Part shown: in pieces, positions 44,627 to 53,701 of the stretch
How positions within the stretch are numbered: the first letter of the stretch is position 1
Layout of the letters: the number at the start of each line of letters is the position of its first letter
Assembly (NCBI RefSeq): GCF_018860805.1
Contig: NZ_JAHKQR010000003.1
Location: 124,001 to 188,000 of the forward strand
Direction: 5' to 3'
Origin: Aestuariibacter sp. A3R04
Lineage (GTDB): Bacteria > Pseudomonadota > Gammaproteobacteria > Enterobacterales > Alteromonadaceae
DNA: 64,000 nt
Notes under the pieces: model-generated
The model's input: only the letters and a program-made list of their open reading frames with translations
What the model was told of the DNA's origin: nothing
Databases searched by the model: none
Translations under genes and position numbers: made by a program

Positions 44627-44740
44627 ATTAACTTAACTTATCAAATGCCATCAATTGGACGCTTTACTCTTGACCTAAAGTTAACTTGAAGTTGTATCAT
44701 TGTCCCACGAAAACGACGCAAAGATAAAAAGGCTTATCAA

Positions 44741-45331
44741 ATGTGGGATGAAAGATATAAATCTGAGGGTTATGCCTATGGCACGTTACCCAATGATTTT
44801 TTGGTGGAGTACAAAGACTCCTTACCCAAGGGTAAGATTCTAAGTCTAGCTGAAGGAGAAGGGCGAAACGCTGTATTTCTGGCGAAACAAGGCTATGCAG
44901 TTACAGCGGTTGATAGCTCAGCCGTTGGTTTAGAAAAAGCGCTAGATCTTGCCTCAGTTGCTAATGTTTCAATCGAATGCGTGCATGCCGATCTTTTGGA
45001 TTTTGATTTTGGTGAAAATTGCTGGGATGGCGTTATATCAATATTTTGCCCGCTGCCCTCAGAGGTTCGCAAGGCTGTCCATAAGAAAGTTGAAATTGGG
45101 TTAAGGGCTGGCGGTGTCTTTTTAACGGAATCTTATACGCCTGACCAGCCAAAATACGGAACCGGCGGGGGTGATTGTATTGATACTATGCAATCGAAAG
45201 CATCGCTTATTCAAGAATTTCCACATTTGCAATTTAGTCATTTGGCAGAGGTTGAAAGGCGTATTATTGAAGGTGTTTATCACACGGGTCTCGCTTCCGT
45301 TGTTCAGGCAATCGGTTATAAGAAAACCTAG
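44741..45331 (+). CDS. Class I SAM-dependent methyltransferase
   Basis: A 196-residue methyltransferase with the SAM-binding glycine motif in SLAEGEGRNAVFLA (with E in place of the usual second Gly), the acidic end of beta-2 (VTAVDSS) and the TehB-like opening MWDERY. It is similar to TehB/thiopurine-type small-molecule methyltransferases. The substrate cannot be told. It is a single-gene unit. The 327-bp gap after it (45332-45658) is AT-rich with no recognised gene. Confidence 0.85.
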   Translation: MWDERYKSEGYAYGTLPNDFLVEYKDSLPKGKILSLAEGEGRNAVFLAKQGYAVTAVDSSAVGLEKALDLASVANVSIECVHADLLDFDFGENCWDGVISIFCPLPSEVRKAVHKKVEIGLRAGGVFLTESYTPDQPKYGTGGGDCIDTMQSKASLIQEFPHLQFSHLAEVERRIIEGVYHTGLASVVQAIGYKKT

Positions 45332-45658
45332 CTGCAACGTTCAACATCTTGACTATAAAGATTGCCATATTTCTGAGCGTACAAGGCTTTCAGCGCGCTC
45401 TTTTACATTGGCTACCAAAAGGCGATGTCTTTTTTTGCGACCATGCTTAACGCCGCTAGTCACCTTCCACCACGCCTACAGAGCAGCAACGGGTCAGGAT
45501 AATTTGATGTGCTATCGTCAGTTATTTTTACAGTTTTATTTTCCTTATTTATAAGTGGCTGAAATTTAAGTGTTTTAATAATGGTGTAATATGTGCTTAT
45601 TTTTTGGTCATCAGTAACTAGTTGGTATGTAGTTAAACTAAACAACCTTGGAATATTT

Positions 45659-46177
45659 ATGAAAACACTAAGATTTTTCTCTCTGACTATTGTTTTGTTT
45701 TTGGTCACTAGCGTTGCAAATGCTGCTCTAATTAGATTTAACGCAACCGGAGTGGCCGGGGTTTCTGGTTTTGTAGAAATCGATGACAGTTTATTTGATG
45801 GAACTAGTTCGCAATTTGTTTCCAATTCTTTTTTCACTGATCTAAGCCTAGACGTGTTTGGCGAGCTATTTTCATTGGCAGACGTAGTAACAACAGACAA
45901 CACTATTTTTGATTCAACCGGTACGATACCTGTAATCGTCAATGGTGCCGGTAATCTGGCAGACAATGGTATGACAGCCATCGCCTTTTTCCCTGATGGT
46001 TTTGATGGTACAGCGTTCGATGGTGACGCGTCACTAGCGACTGGAGCAAGTGGAAGTTTAGCTGATTCGGATTTCTTTGCCGTAAAATGGGAAGTTGCTA
46101 CAGAGGTACCAGAACCAAGTGCATTTTTGTTGTTTAGCGCAGGGTTGCTATTTCTTGTAAGAAGAAAAATAAAATAG
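45659..46177 (+). CDS. PEP-CTERM sorted secreted protein
   Basis: A 172-residue exported protein with a signal peptide (to ANA) and a C-terminal PEP-CTERM signal: VPEPSAF, a hydrophobic helix (LLFSAGLLFLV) and RRK. The exosortase system cuts such proteins at the Pro-Glu-Pro; no exosortase is in this window. The middle is a low-complexity Asp/Gly/Phe-rich region with no known domain. The ATG at 45659 is the start that gives the signal peptide. Confidence 0.85.
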   Translation: MKTLRFFSLTIVLFLVTSVANAALIRFNATGVAGVSGFVEIDDSLFDGTSSQFVSNSFFTDLSLDVFGELFSLADVVTTDNTIFDSTGTIPVIVNGAGNLADNGMTAIAFFPDGFDGTAFDGDASLATGASGSLADSDFFAVKWEVATEVPEPSAFLLFSAGLLFLVRRKIK

Positions 46178-46200
46178 AAAGAGCCTTATGTGATGCATTG

Positions 46201-46227
46201 AAAAACCAGCATTTAGCTGGTTTTTTA
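46201..46227 (+). terminator. Rho-independent terminator after PEP-CTERM gene
   Basis: AAAAACCAGC, ATTTA loop, GCTGGTTTTT with T-run. Confidence 0.88.
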
Positions 46228-46444
46228 TACTCTAATATTGCGTAATTTAAGATATTACTTAAAAGTGACTAGTCTAAAGTTTCCGGTCATCCCACCTAAA
46301 GCTTACTGGGGCAGGTAAAGTTTTTGAAAACATTGCGCGCCGTTCGTTAGAAAGCCTGCTCTTAGTTACAGTATCACAGAGGCTATGGTGTCAATTATTA
46401 ATTTATAAGCCTTTGCACACAGCGTTCGCATATTGGAATGCCGT

Positions 46445-46654
46445 TCATTCATCCGAAATATATTCCAAGATATCGCCTGGCTGGCATGCTAAAACCTGGC
46501 AAATTTGCGCTAGCGTTGAAAAGCGCACTCCCTTAACTTTACCGGTACGCAGCAACGACAAGTTTTGTTCTGTAATACCGATTTCCGCAGCCAGATCTTT
46601 CCCGCGAATTTTGCGTTTGGCAAGCATAACATCCAGGTTGACGACAATAGGCAT
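46445..46654 (-). CDS. Small XRE-family regulator
   Basis: A 69-residue Cro/CI-type helix-turn-helix protein (LAAEIGITEQNLSLLRTGKVKG), the kind that usually pairs with DUF2975 membrane proteins. Strong GGGGG ribosome site. It lies nine bases after the DUF2975 gene, with which it forms an operon. The pair recurs in many bacteria; the trigger is unknown. Confidence 0.88.
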   Translation of the reverse strand: MPIVVNLDVMLAKRKIRGKDLAAEIGITEQNLSLLRTGKVKGVRFSTLAQICQVLACQPGDILEYISDE

Positions 46655-46663
46655 TAGTACCCC

Positions 46664-47206
46664 CTAGATGAACTGCTTGTTTTCTTTTTCCAACGTATTG
46701 GCGCTGACCAGTAGATCACTCATGACCCACAAAATCATAGCAAGTGCGATTACTTTAATTTCATCACTGCCCAAAGAAATAGAGAGCATCTTCTGGCCGG
46801 CAGGATGATTCATGGATAGCAGTATGCTAGCAAGAGAGAAGTGCAATGGCTTGGCAAGCGCCTGTACAAACAAAAAAACTGAAAACAGTCGCAGGTCGCG
46901 ACTATTGCTGTGATCAAAAAGCGCTCCTCTAGCGAAATTGGCGAAGGCACGGCGTAAGAAGTAGAGCCCGGCCAAGCCAGTTGCTACATAAAGTAGGGTT
47001 AACAACCACAGACTGTACCACTGCATGTTAGAGACGGTCTGCCATTGTATTGGTAGGTTCAGGCTACTTTTAGCCATGGTAGCAAATAGGTCGATATCGA
47101 AAAGGAAATACAAGCCGGCTAGAGGAATTGCAATAAGTAGCGCTATACATCCGAAAGCTATCAACTGTGCAAATTGGCGAGTCATACGATAAATCTCTAT
47201 TGACAT
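46664..47206 (-). CDS. DUF2975 membrane protein
   Basis: A 180-residue protein with four likely membrane helices (about 14-38, 62-84, 106-128 and 148-168) and the conserved FARGALFDHSNSRDLRL stretch of DUF2975. It is the first gene of the pair with the small XRE regulator and is divergent from the Rap1a-like gene (58-bp gap). Probably a membrane-linked partner of the regulator; the job is not known. Confidence 0.82.
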   Translation of the reverse strand: MSIEIYRMTRQFAQLIAFGCIALLIAIPLAGLYFLFDIDLFATMAKSSLNLPIQWQTVSNMQWYSLWLLTLLYVATGLAGLYFLRRAFANFARGALFDHSNSRDLRLFSVFLFVQALAKPLHFSLASILLSMNHPAGQKMLSISLGSDEIKVIALAMILWVMSDLLVSANTLEKENKQFI

Positions 47207-47264
47207 GATTGTTATGCGATCATAAATTATCGTTTAACAATAATTTTGTCAAGAGGTTGATTCC

Positions 47265-47621
47265 ATGAATATTCGCTTACTCTCCGTCGCCGTTGTTGTT
47301 TTTTTACTATTTCACTATGTGCCCAGTGCCAACGCGCTGACGATGAAGCAGTTTTCTGATATTTGCCATTCATCTGCCGAACAATGCAGTGATCATCCGG
47401 TTCTTCAGGCCTACATTGGCGGTGCGCTGGACTTACTGGCCACGCTCGACGAACGAACAGAGTATTTGGAAAAGGTGTATTGCAAGGAGCCAAAAGCACT
47501 ATTTGATGTGCCAACGATTATTCGTTTTATGGTGCAGCGGAGCGACCAGTATGCTAGTGATAATGCCATGCTGGTGTTAGTACGCTACTTTGAAGAGCGC
47601 GGCGGCTGTGATTATGAGTAA
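47265..47621 (+). CDS. Secreted Rap1a/Tai-like small protein
   Basis: A 118-residue secreted protein: signal peptide to ANA, then a Cys-bearing helical domain (FSDICHSSAEQCSDHP, VYCKEPKALFDVPT, RGGCDYE) that fits the Rap1a/Tai immunity-protein fold, known for inhibiting peptidoglycan-cutting type VI effectors. No effector or secretion gene is nearby, so a general periplasmic role is also possible. The ribosome site is AGAGG. The next gene starts eight bases before its end. Confidence 0.6.
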   Translation: MNIRLLSVAVVVFLLFHYVPSANALTMKQFSDICHSSAEQCSDHPVLQAYIGGALDLLATLDERTEYLEKVYCKEPKALFDVPTIIRFMVQRSDQYASDNAMLVLVRYFEERGGCDYE

Positions 47622-47829
47622 AGTACGCTTATGCATAATCATGGTCATGTTTAGCACCACAGGTTGCAGCAACAAAGCGATATACGACAACATTCGGTTA
47701 TATCAGCGAAACGAGTGCCTTAAGGAACCGCCTCCCGGCTATTACGAGTGTATTGAGGGTACCAAAAAGACCTATGAGGAGTATGAGCGCGAGCGCAAGG
47801 CATTGCTGGAGAAAGCAAGTACTACTTGA
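47614..47829 (+). CDS. Small lipoprotein of unknown function
   Basis: A 71-residue protein with a signal peptide and lipobox (TTGC), then a short Cys-containing, charged tail (NECLKEPPPGYYECIEGTKK). Start ATG 47614 overlaps the preceding gene by eight bases, so the two are one operon. No family was recognised. Confidence 0.6.
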   Translation: MSKVRLCIIMVMFSTTGCSNKAIYDNIRLYQRNECLKEPPPGYYECIEGTKKTYEEYERERKALLEKASTT

Positions 47830-47903
47830 GTTTCTGTGGAGTAGTTGCCATTGCGCACATTGGTTGCGTCATTTTGGGCGGGCTGCAAGTATTATGGTTT
47901 CTG

Positions 47904-48809
47904 TTAGTTACAGAAACCACTAACCATTGCCACCGCATTGTGAGCATGCAAACTTTCCTGATGTTCAACTTTACACCAGTATTGTTTCACAAAAGGCTGT
48001 TTTTCCAGGTTGCTCTTTAGGCGTCTTGCCGCGTCTTCACAGAACATTAAGTTTGTAGCGTTTAGTCTGGCAAATTCTTGCTCATCCACCCGTTTAACCG
48101 CCGTTTGAACTGGGGTTGCTATAACGTTTTCAAGGGTAAATATCAGTTCTGCTAAATCTGGCCACGGCCCGTCGTTTAACGTAAGTGTGATATACGCATA
48201 GGAGCGTTGACTGTGTGGTGTTGCAACCGATCCCGCTGATGATTCTATCCACGCTAATAGCGATGTTTTATCAATATGCGTACCTTCAAACGTGCAATTG
48301 ATGGCTTCGGCATAAAGCTGACGAGACAACGAGGCCGAGCAAGGACAGGTGCTGGAATAGGGAATTGTCAGTGCAATCTGGAAGTCGGGGCCATGAGCGA
48401 GTTTCTGAGCCGTTATTTTCACGGGGTAGGCTTGATAGCCCTGCTGGTCACTGAGCAACGCCGGTTTAGCTAACAGTAAGTCAAAGTGCAATTCTATTTT
48501 GGCTTGGTTACTTATGCTTTGCTGAGAGTGAATAATTTGGGTTAAGAGTTTTTTCAGATGTGCCCGGGTGCATGGTAAAGCCGGTTGTTTATTAACCAGT
48601 GCATACAACCGAGACATGTGAATACCTTTGGCGTTTGGATCGTCCAAACTCACATATACGTTTGCTTTGGCGGTGATAATTTGAGAAACGCTATGGGTAC
48701 TTTCAAGTGTAAGGGGGACGGCAATGTTGTCCATACCGACCCACTGAATAGTTGCGGGCTTATCGGCTGCAATGTCGGATGTGATATCCGGTAACGTTCG
48801 CTGTAGCAA
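47904..48809 (-). CDS. folE2: GTP cyclohydrolase IB (FolE2)
   Basis: A 301-residue FolE2, the metal-flexible GTP cyclohydrolase that makes the first folate/tetrahydropterin intermediate when zinc is short. The family block KGIHMSR (61-67) and the active-site Cys pair in STCPCSAS (C155/C157) are seen. It lies behind a Zur-like box at 48873, so induction under zinc limitation is expected. No zinc transporter is adjacent. Standard length. Confidence 0.93.
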   Translation of the reverse strand: MLQRTLPDITSDIAADKPATIQWVGMDNIAVPLTLESTHSVSQIITAKANVYVSLDDPNAKGIHMSRLYALVNKQPALPCTRAHLKKLLTQIIHSQQSISNQAKIELHFDLLLAKPALLSDQQGYQAYPVKITAQKLAHGPDFQIALTIPYSSTCPCSASLSRQLYAEAINCTFEGTHIDKTSLLAWIESSAGSVATPHSQRSYAYITLTLNDGPWPDLAELIFTLENVIATPVQTAVKRVDEQEFARLNATNLMFCEDAARRLKSNLEKQPFVKQYWCKVEHQESLHAHNAVAMVSGFCN

Positions 48810-48872
48810 ACTGATCTCCTAAATAAGGTTTCGGTTTTCCTCTGATAGCCAGTAGGGCCAGTATTGGCTTTT

Positions 48873-48895
48873 AAATGTTATAACATAACGTTATT
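48873..48895. promoter_or_regulatory. Zur-like box upstream of folE2
   Basis: AAATGTTATAACATAACG, containing the perfect palindrome ATGTTATAACAT, closely resembles the gammaproteobacterial Zur consensus (GTTATA-type dyad). It is 64 bp upstream of the FolE2 start. Confidence 0.7.
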
Positions 48896-48972
48896 TTGTT
48901 TTCATACCCGTGAAGCGGAAATTCAGTTAAGTGTATAAGTTCTGGGGCCAATTGCCTTGGATTGTATAGGCG

Positions 48973-49770
48973 CTAACGTTTTTCCAGATGGTCAAAAAAC
49001 CACAACGTTTTCTCGATATTGCGATGCCAGTATGGCCATTCATGGCCACCGTCCAGCCAAGTATGGTCTGCCTCTATACCACGTTCTTTAAGTTCATGAA
49101 TAAGCGTTTGGTTGCTAGTAAAGAGTTCATCCTGTTTTCCGCAATCTAACCGCAAGGGTGGCATCACCTGGAAGTGTTTTTCAAACCAGTAAACCAAATT
49201 GGACTCGTTTTTTTCCAAACATTCATAGCGGCTGGTGGGGTAACTGACAAAATGAGAAAAATCATCAAGGCAGGTAATGGAGGAATGGGCAGAGATACCT
49301 TTATAAAGGGCGGGGTGCTTGGCACCTAAGCGTAAAGCGCCGTAACCTCCCATGGATAACCCGGTAATATACCAGCTACTTTTATCGGTTACTGCAGATA
49401 CGGTGTCAGTGACAGCGGCTCTTACATCATCAGTTATCCAGGCTTCGTAGTTGCCGTGTTCACCTAAAGGCAGGTAGCCAGACCCATCCCACAAGCCTCC
49501 ATCAGAAGGCATGACTAATACAAACTCCGTCAACCCTTGCTGGCGCAGAGATTCGTACACGTGGTGAACGCCGCCTAAGTGCATCCATACCCAGTTGTTG
49601 CCGTAAACACCGTGTAACAACATCACTACCGGCAAATTGGTACCCGTTGCGTGAGCGTTGTAGATACTAATATCCTGGCGACCATTCAGGTTGTCGGAAT
49701 GCACAGTTACCAGCTGCAATTTTTCAGGGGTATAAGCGGGGTTCGACACTTCCAGGCGCAGAATACTCAT
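48973..49770 (-). CDS. Esterase-D/S-formylglutathione hydrolase-type alpha/beta hydrolase
   Basis: A 265-residue alpha/beta hydrolase of the esterase-D superfamily. S139 in GLSMGGYG is the nucleophile, an oxyanion region lies at LLHGVYGNNW, and the His is in DGGHEWPYW. No signal peptide, so cytoplasmic. It overlaps the end of the alcohol dehydrogenase gene and is read with it. With that partner it could act as a formyl-thioester hydrolase in formaldehyde oxidation, but its sequence is not a close copy of FrmB, so other acyl-ester substrates remain open. Confidence 0.8.
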   Translation of the reverse strand: MSILRLEVSNPAYTPEKLQLVTVHSDNLNGRQDISIYNAHATGTNLPVVMLLHGVYGNNWVWMHLGGVHHVYESLRQQGLTEFVLVMPSDGGLWDGSGYLPLGEHGNYEAWITDDVRAAVTDTVSAVTDKSSWYITGLSMGGYGALRLGAKHPALYKGISAHSSITCLDDFSHFVSYPTSRYECLEKNESNLVYWFEKHFQVMPPLRLDCGKQDELFTSNQTLIHELKERGIEADHTWLDGGHEWPYWHRNIEKTLWFFDHLEKR

Positions 49771-50897
49771 TAGTTGCTCGCCTTGTCATAACCGGGCATC
49801 ATCACCACGCCTTTGGCAACGCGGCCGTTAATTAAGTCGTCCAAGCCGGTGGCAATGTCCTCCAGGCTATAGGTTTTTGTTACCAGTTCATCAAGCTTCA
49901 GAGCTCCTGTATCGTACAGGCGCAGTAACTTGGTAAAATCCCGTTCAGGGTTACACATCCCGTAAAGCGGGTTGATGTAAATTTTATCCCACTCGAACAA
50001 TTCGCAGTTAAAATCAATGCGCTGCTCGATACCACTTACCTGAACGGCCGTGCCAGCACTGCGAACCAGTGCTAAAGGAGCAGATCCCAACGCAGGAATG
50101 GCCGTACACTCAAAGGCGTAATCTGCGCTCCGACCACCACATATTTCACGTACTTTTTCTGCCACATTGGCAAAGTCCACATCGTCTTTTTCAGCAATGA
50201 TACCGTGGGTTGCACCAAACTGCTTTGCTTGTTCCAGACGTTCATCGTTAATATCAATAGCGATAATAATGGCGGCACCGGAGTGCTTCGCACCCTGAAT
50301 ACAGTTGAGTCCTACACCACCGCAGCCGATAATGCAGGCCGATGATCCTGCATCCACCTTCGCAGCATTTACCGCAGATCCCCACCCGGTCATTACGCCA
50401 CAGCCCACAATGGAGGCTGACGAATAGGGTATGTCTGAGTTAATCACCACAACCGCTTCTTTTTTCACCACAGTGTATTCACTGAGCGTACCTAAGTGAA
50501 ACGACCGCTCGATGGGTTTATCTGCTCGCTTGCTGGATTCGATGTGTGCGTGACCATCAAGACCACAGCCACATACCGGCGAATTCACCTCGCAGATATG
50601 TAAGTTACCTTCGCGGCACTGGAAGCATTCTCCACAGGGAATGGCCCAGTTTAAAATCACCTTATCGCCTTTATTGATGCCGGTCACGCCTTCACCCACG
50701 GCTTCAACAATACCTGCGCCCTCGTGGCCCACAATAAATGCTTTGTTCCAGTTTTGGATAGAATCCCAGTCGGTGTGGCAGAGCCCTGCGGCGACTATCT
50801 TTACCAGCACTTCACCTGCACCGGGGGGACCCACTTGTACCGTTTCTACACTTATATTGCCTTTGCCATCGGAGATAACAGATTTTGATGCGATCAT
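49770..50897 (-). CDS. Zinc-dependent alcohol dehydrogenase, class III-like
   Basis: A 375-residue medium-chain dehydrogenase. Catalytic zinc residues are C40 in GLCHTD and H58-E59 in GHEGAG; structural zinc is held by C88, C91, C94 and C102; GCGGVGLN binds NAD. This is the class used by S-(hydroxymethyl)glutathione or -mycothiol dehydrogenases, so formaldehyde adducts are likely substrates, though simple alcohols are possible. ATG 50897 is preferred to TTG 50921. It is divergent from an AraC gene and followed by the esterase gene. Confidence 0.88.
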   Translation of the reverse strand: MIASKSVISDGKGNISVETVQVGPPGAGEVLVKIVAAGLCHTDWDSIQNWNKAFIVGHEGAGIVEAVGEGVTGINKGDKVILNWAIPCGECFQCREGNLHICEVNSPVCGCGLDGHAHIESSKRADKPIERSFHLGTLSEYTVVKKEAVVVINSDIPYSSASIVGCGVMTGWGSAVNAAKVDAGSSACIIGCGGVGLNCIQGAKHSGAAIIIAIDINDERLEQAKQFGATHGIIAEKDDVDFANVAEKVREICGGRSADYAFECTAIPALGSAPLALVRSAGTAVQVSGIEQRIDFNCELFEWDKIYINPLYGMCNPERDFTKLLRLYDTGALKLDELVTKTYSLEDIATGLDDLINGRVAKGVVMMPGYDKASN

Positions 50898-50913
50898 GGG
50901 AATGCTTCGTAAT

Positions 50914-50930
50914 ATTAACAAGATGTTAAT
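50914..50930. promoter_or_regulatory. Palindromic candidate operator before the alcohol dehydrogenase
   Basis: ATTAACA-AGA-TGTTAAT is a perfect seven-base inverted repeat, 17 bases upstream of the dehydrogenase start. It differs in spacing from TTGTTAACAA, so another regulator (such as the AraC next door) may use it. Confidence 0.45.
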
Positions 50931-51117
50931 TATTGAATCACAGCGCTCGCCGTGCTTCTGTCAAATAAACGCGATTAAGTATCAAAAATCCACCCTTATT
51001 ACGGGAAATGTTATTTTTTTGTTTCAATGAGTGCTCGTTTTCTGTTTATATTGTATTTAATGTCATTAAATACTCATTTGACGGTGGTGATGTAGTGGTA
51101 GTTGAGAGAAACGACCG

Positions 51118-51966
51118 ATGAGCAGATCAGTCTATTGCGAGCCTTTCTCCATTGAAAAAGGTTACGAATTTGAAATTCACCATGTGAAGTATGGAGAGAA
51201 CGACCCGTACCACTGTTTTATGCACTTTCACGAAGTGCATGAATTTATTATTTTCGAACGCATAGAAGGCCATTATTTTTATAGCCAGGGTGAATCGACG
51301 TTGCACGACTACGACATCGTGTTTACGCCCGCATTGGAAACCCATAACTTTGCCTGTAGTAATCGGGAGAAGTCCTGGTTCATCATTCAATTTATGCCAC
51401 ATGTTTTTGATGATGAAAGCATGGCGGGTGTCCGCACGTTTTTCCAGCACGGTCTGCACTTGCGTTTGCCGAAAGAGCGTCTTACTGAAGTACAGCAACA
51501 AGTGGCCTGGCTGTTTGAAAGCTATCGGCGCGAACCGTTAAGTGCCCGCAGCCAAACGCTACTGCAGTTGTTAGTACTCACTATCGGCGAATATGCAAAA
51601 CCGGCCACAGATACCGCAACAAAACCGATAACACACTCACCTTTATATACCAAAATGCTGCCGGTGATTAACCAATTTAAAAGTGAATCTGTAGTGGAGT
51701 TGTCGTTAAATGAAGCTGCGGCGATGTGCCATCTGTCCCCGTCTCATTTTTCCCGGGTGTTTAAACAAATATTTCGCACCAATTACTCAGAGTATGTATT
51801 ACGGCACAAGCTTTATAGCGCAGCGAGGCTGCTGAGTCAGTCGACTTTATCGATAACACAAATTAGTTATGAACTGCATTTTTCCAGTCCCTCACATTTT
51901 ATTGCGCAGTTCAAAAAGCTGTTCTCTGTTACCCCAAGGCAGTTTCGCACTACAATGACAAACTAA
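51118..51966 (+). CDS. AraC-family regulator with cupin-like sensor
   Basis: A 282-residue regulator: N-terminal cupin sensor (about 20-110, with MHFHEVHEFIIFERI) and a C-terminal double helix-turn-helix (about 185-280; LNEAAAMCHLSPSHFSRVFK and ITQISYELHFSSPSHFIAQFK). It is divergent from the alcohol dehydrogenase/esterase operon, which is its natural target. Ribosome site GAGAG. Inducer unknown. Confidence 0.9.
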   Translation: MSRSVYCEPFSIEKGYEFEIHHVKYGENDPYHCFMHFHEVHEFIIFERIEGHYFYSQGESTLHDYDIVFTPALETHNFACSNREKSWFIIQFMPHVFDDESMAGVRTFFQHGLHLRLPKERLTEVQQQVAWLFESYRREPLSARSQTLLQLLVLTIGEYAKPATDTATKPITHSPLYTKMLPVINQFKSESVVELSLNEAAAMCHLSPSHFSRVFKQIFRTNYSEYVLRHKLYSAARLLSQSTLSITQISYELHFSSPSHFIAQFKKLFSVTPRQFRTTMTN

Positions 51967-52045
51967 AGGCTGACAGGCGTGGCTCATTGCCTTTTAGCAG
52001 TTTGTTGGGAACTTCCTGTTATCACAAGTATCACAATTCATCCCA

Positions 52046-52297
52046 CTATGGTGCATCACCGAAATACGGCCCGAGAAAGTCGAGGAAGGCTCGTACCTTT
52101 GGCACTACTAATTTTCGGTGAGCATATACCGCGCACAAACCTAAGGGCTCAGGCTCGTACTCTTCCATCGGATTGGTGCTATTTTTTGTGGTCACAAGCG
52201 ACGAGTCTTTTAGATGACCGATCCGAAGGGCCACATCAAACCCTTCTTCCACCACATCCACTTTGCGGTCGTTCACATGGCCGGAGCATTGAAAGGG
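52046..52297 (-). pseudogene. Degraded LysR-family regulator gene
   Basis: The minus strand keeps pieces of a LysR effector domain in one frame: NDRKVDVVEEGFDVALRIG and LKDSSLVTT, then a direct jump to LCAVYAHRKLVVPKVRAFLDF. The DNA-binding domain and the middle of the effector domain are missing, and no intact frame continues upstream. The surrounding 530 bp (51967-52497) hold no intact gene. Confidence 0.7.
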
Positions 52298-52497
52298 TTG
52301 GAGGACATTATCTCCGTGGTTGCGACTTCTATACTGGCTTCGATAGGTCAATACAGACACACGGATTCTCTATTTCACAATGCTGGCGAATCACTATTGA
52401 TTGCGGTAATCACAGCGGGGGTGAGTTGCCGGTGAAACGAGTTGGTGGGCTTATAGAAAACAATGCAAAATGATGTACAAGCCTTAGTATGTCGTCT

Positions 52498-53238
52498 TTA
52501 GCTTTTCGATGACGTCGAATTGGCTTTCAGATACGTAAGCTCAAAAATACTCTCAAAGCCCAAGCTGCGATAAAGCGGAAGGCCCGGTTCCGATGCTTGC
52601 AACACCATGTATGCTGATTGGTGCCTCAATGCTTGCCTTAGTAGCAAGTGCATAGCTTTTTTGGCTAGGCCTTGCCCTTGAAAAGCGTGTTTAACACCCA
52701 TTTGATGTAGCCCGGTGACATTGTCTGTTTTGAAAAGAAGAGCACTGACCGCAGGCTTTTGGTTTACTTTTCCAAGATAAATTTCAATATCCGAGTCATC
52801 TATGAGTGGCGTAAAAACGTCCTCATCCATTTCGTAATTAAAGGCCTCGCTGCTTATTGCGAGCCACTCACGTAACTGCGAGTAATTCGTTACCCGCGAT
52901 AGCAAAAAATTGTCGTCTTGGACGTCGGTTGTTTGATAGTTACTAATAGGTAAGTACATAGCAGTCTGCTTGAATTCAAACTGCCATTTGCTGTTACGTT
53001 GTGTCAATGTGTCTTGTGCTATTTGGCTTTCAGAGCCATCAGGCCACGTAAATAAACGGTGGGTATGTGGAGTCTTTGCAATCTGAAGTGCTAGGTCTGG
53101 TTGACCTTCTATCCAAGCGCGATAAGGCCAGCTGTTTGACGTTAATAGTGCACTACTGAATTTTTCAGCCACTATTGAAGCACCGTACTTTTTCCACAAT
53201 GATGTTAGGTTGCGTATGTTTAACTGGCTAACGTGCAT
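52498..53238 (-). CDS. GNAT-family acetyltransferase
   Basis: A 246-residue protein with the GNAT acetyl-CoA-binding motif in GVKHAFQGQGLAKKAMHLLLRQA (shown here in part of the C-terminal half, about 130-240) and a degenerate N-terminal half that may be a second GNAT fold. It overlaps the transporter gene upstream by 11 bases. Substrate unknown. Confidence 0.8.
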   Translation of the reverse strand: MHVSQLNIRNLTSLWKKYGASIVAEKFSSALLTSNSWPYRAWIEGQPDLALQIAKTPHTHRLFTWPDGSESQIAQDTLTQRNSKWQFEFKQTAMYLPISNYQTTDVQDDNFLLSRVTNYSQLREWLAISSEAFNYEMDEDVFTPLIDDSDIEIYLGKVNQKPAVSALLFKTDNVTGLHQMGVKHAFQGQGLAKKAMHLLLRQALRHQSAYMVLQASEPGLPLYRSLGFESIFELTYLKANSTSSKS

Positions 53239-53701
53239 CGGTTGTTCCCCCGTTAATAAAGATAATTCCCACTATCATGGCGATTACTCCAACAATTGTT
53301 TTCGCTGTAATGTGCTTGACAGGTTGTTCGAACCAACCAAAATGCCCGGCGATAACGGCCAGTATTAATTGCCCGGAAAGTGCAAAGGACATTAGGCTGC
53401 TCACCCCCATTTTGGGAATCAGGTAATAGTAACTGCCCACGCCAAATGCACTTAAAATGCCACCAAACCACAAATACGTGGGAATGGCTCTGAAATCGCT
53501 GGCAACCGGTAGGTGCCTGTTTGTAGCCACCATAAACACCAGCGTAAAGATACATGCTAATAAGAACGCAATGGCAGTAGCGAGCAGTGGGTTTTTAAAC
53601 AGTACACCTAACTGCGCGTTCATTCCTGCTTGAAGCGAAATGGCGGCGCCCGCAAATACGGCAAGAATCGGGAAAGCCCACACGCTACTGCTCCAACACA
53701 A
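53228..53701 (-). CDS. YdcZ-type DMT transporter
   Basis: A 157-residue membrane protein with five likely helices of the DMT_YdcZ (DUF606) group; FAGAAISLQAGMNAQLG is the typical first helix. Such proteins work singly or as dimers to export small molecules. It overlaps the nitroreductase gene upstream and the GNAT gene downstream, so the three are one operon. Confidence 0.85.
   Translation of the reverse strand: MCWSSSVWAFPILAVFAGAAISLQAGMNAQLGVLFKNPLLATAIAFLLACIFTLVFMVATNRHLPVASDFRAIPTYLWFGGILSAFGVGSYYYLIPKMGVSSLMSFALSGQLILAVIAGHFGWFEQPVKHITAKTIVGVIAMIVGIIFINGGTTDAR

Noticed and set aside
45332..45658. Possible gene between methyltransferase and PEP-CTERM genes
   Set aside because: The longest frame crosses the methyltransferase end and has random-looking composition. 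Nothing supports coding.
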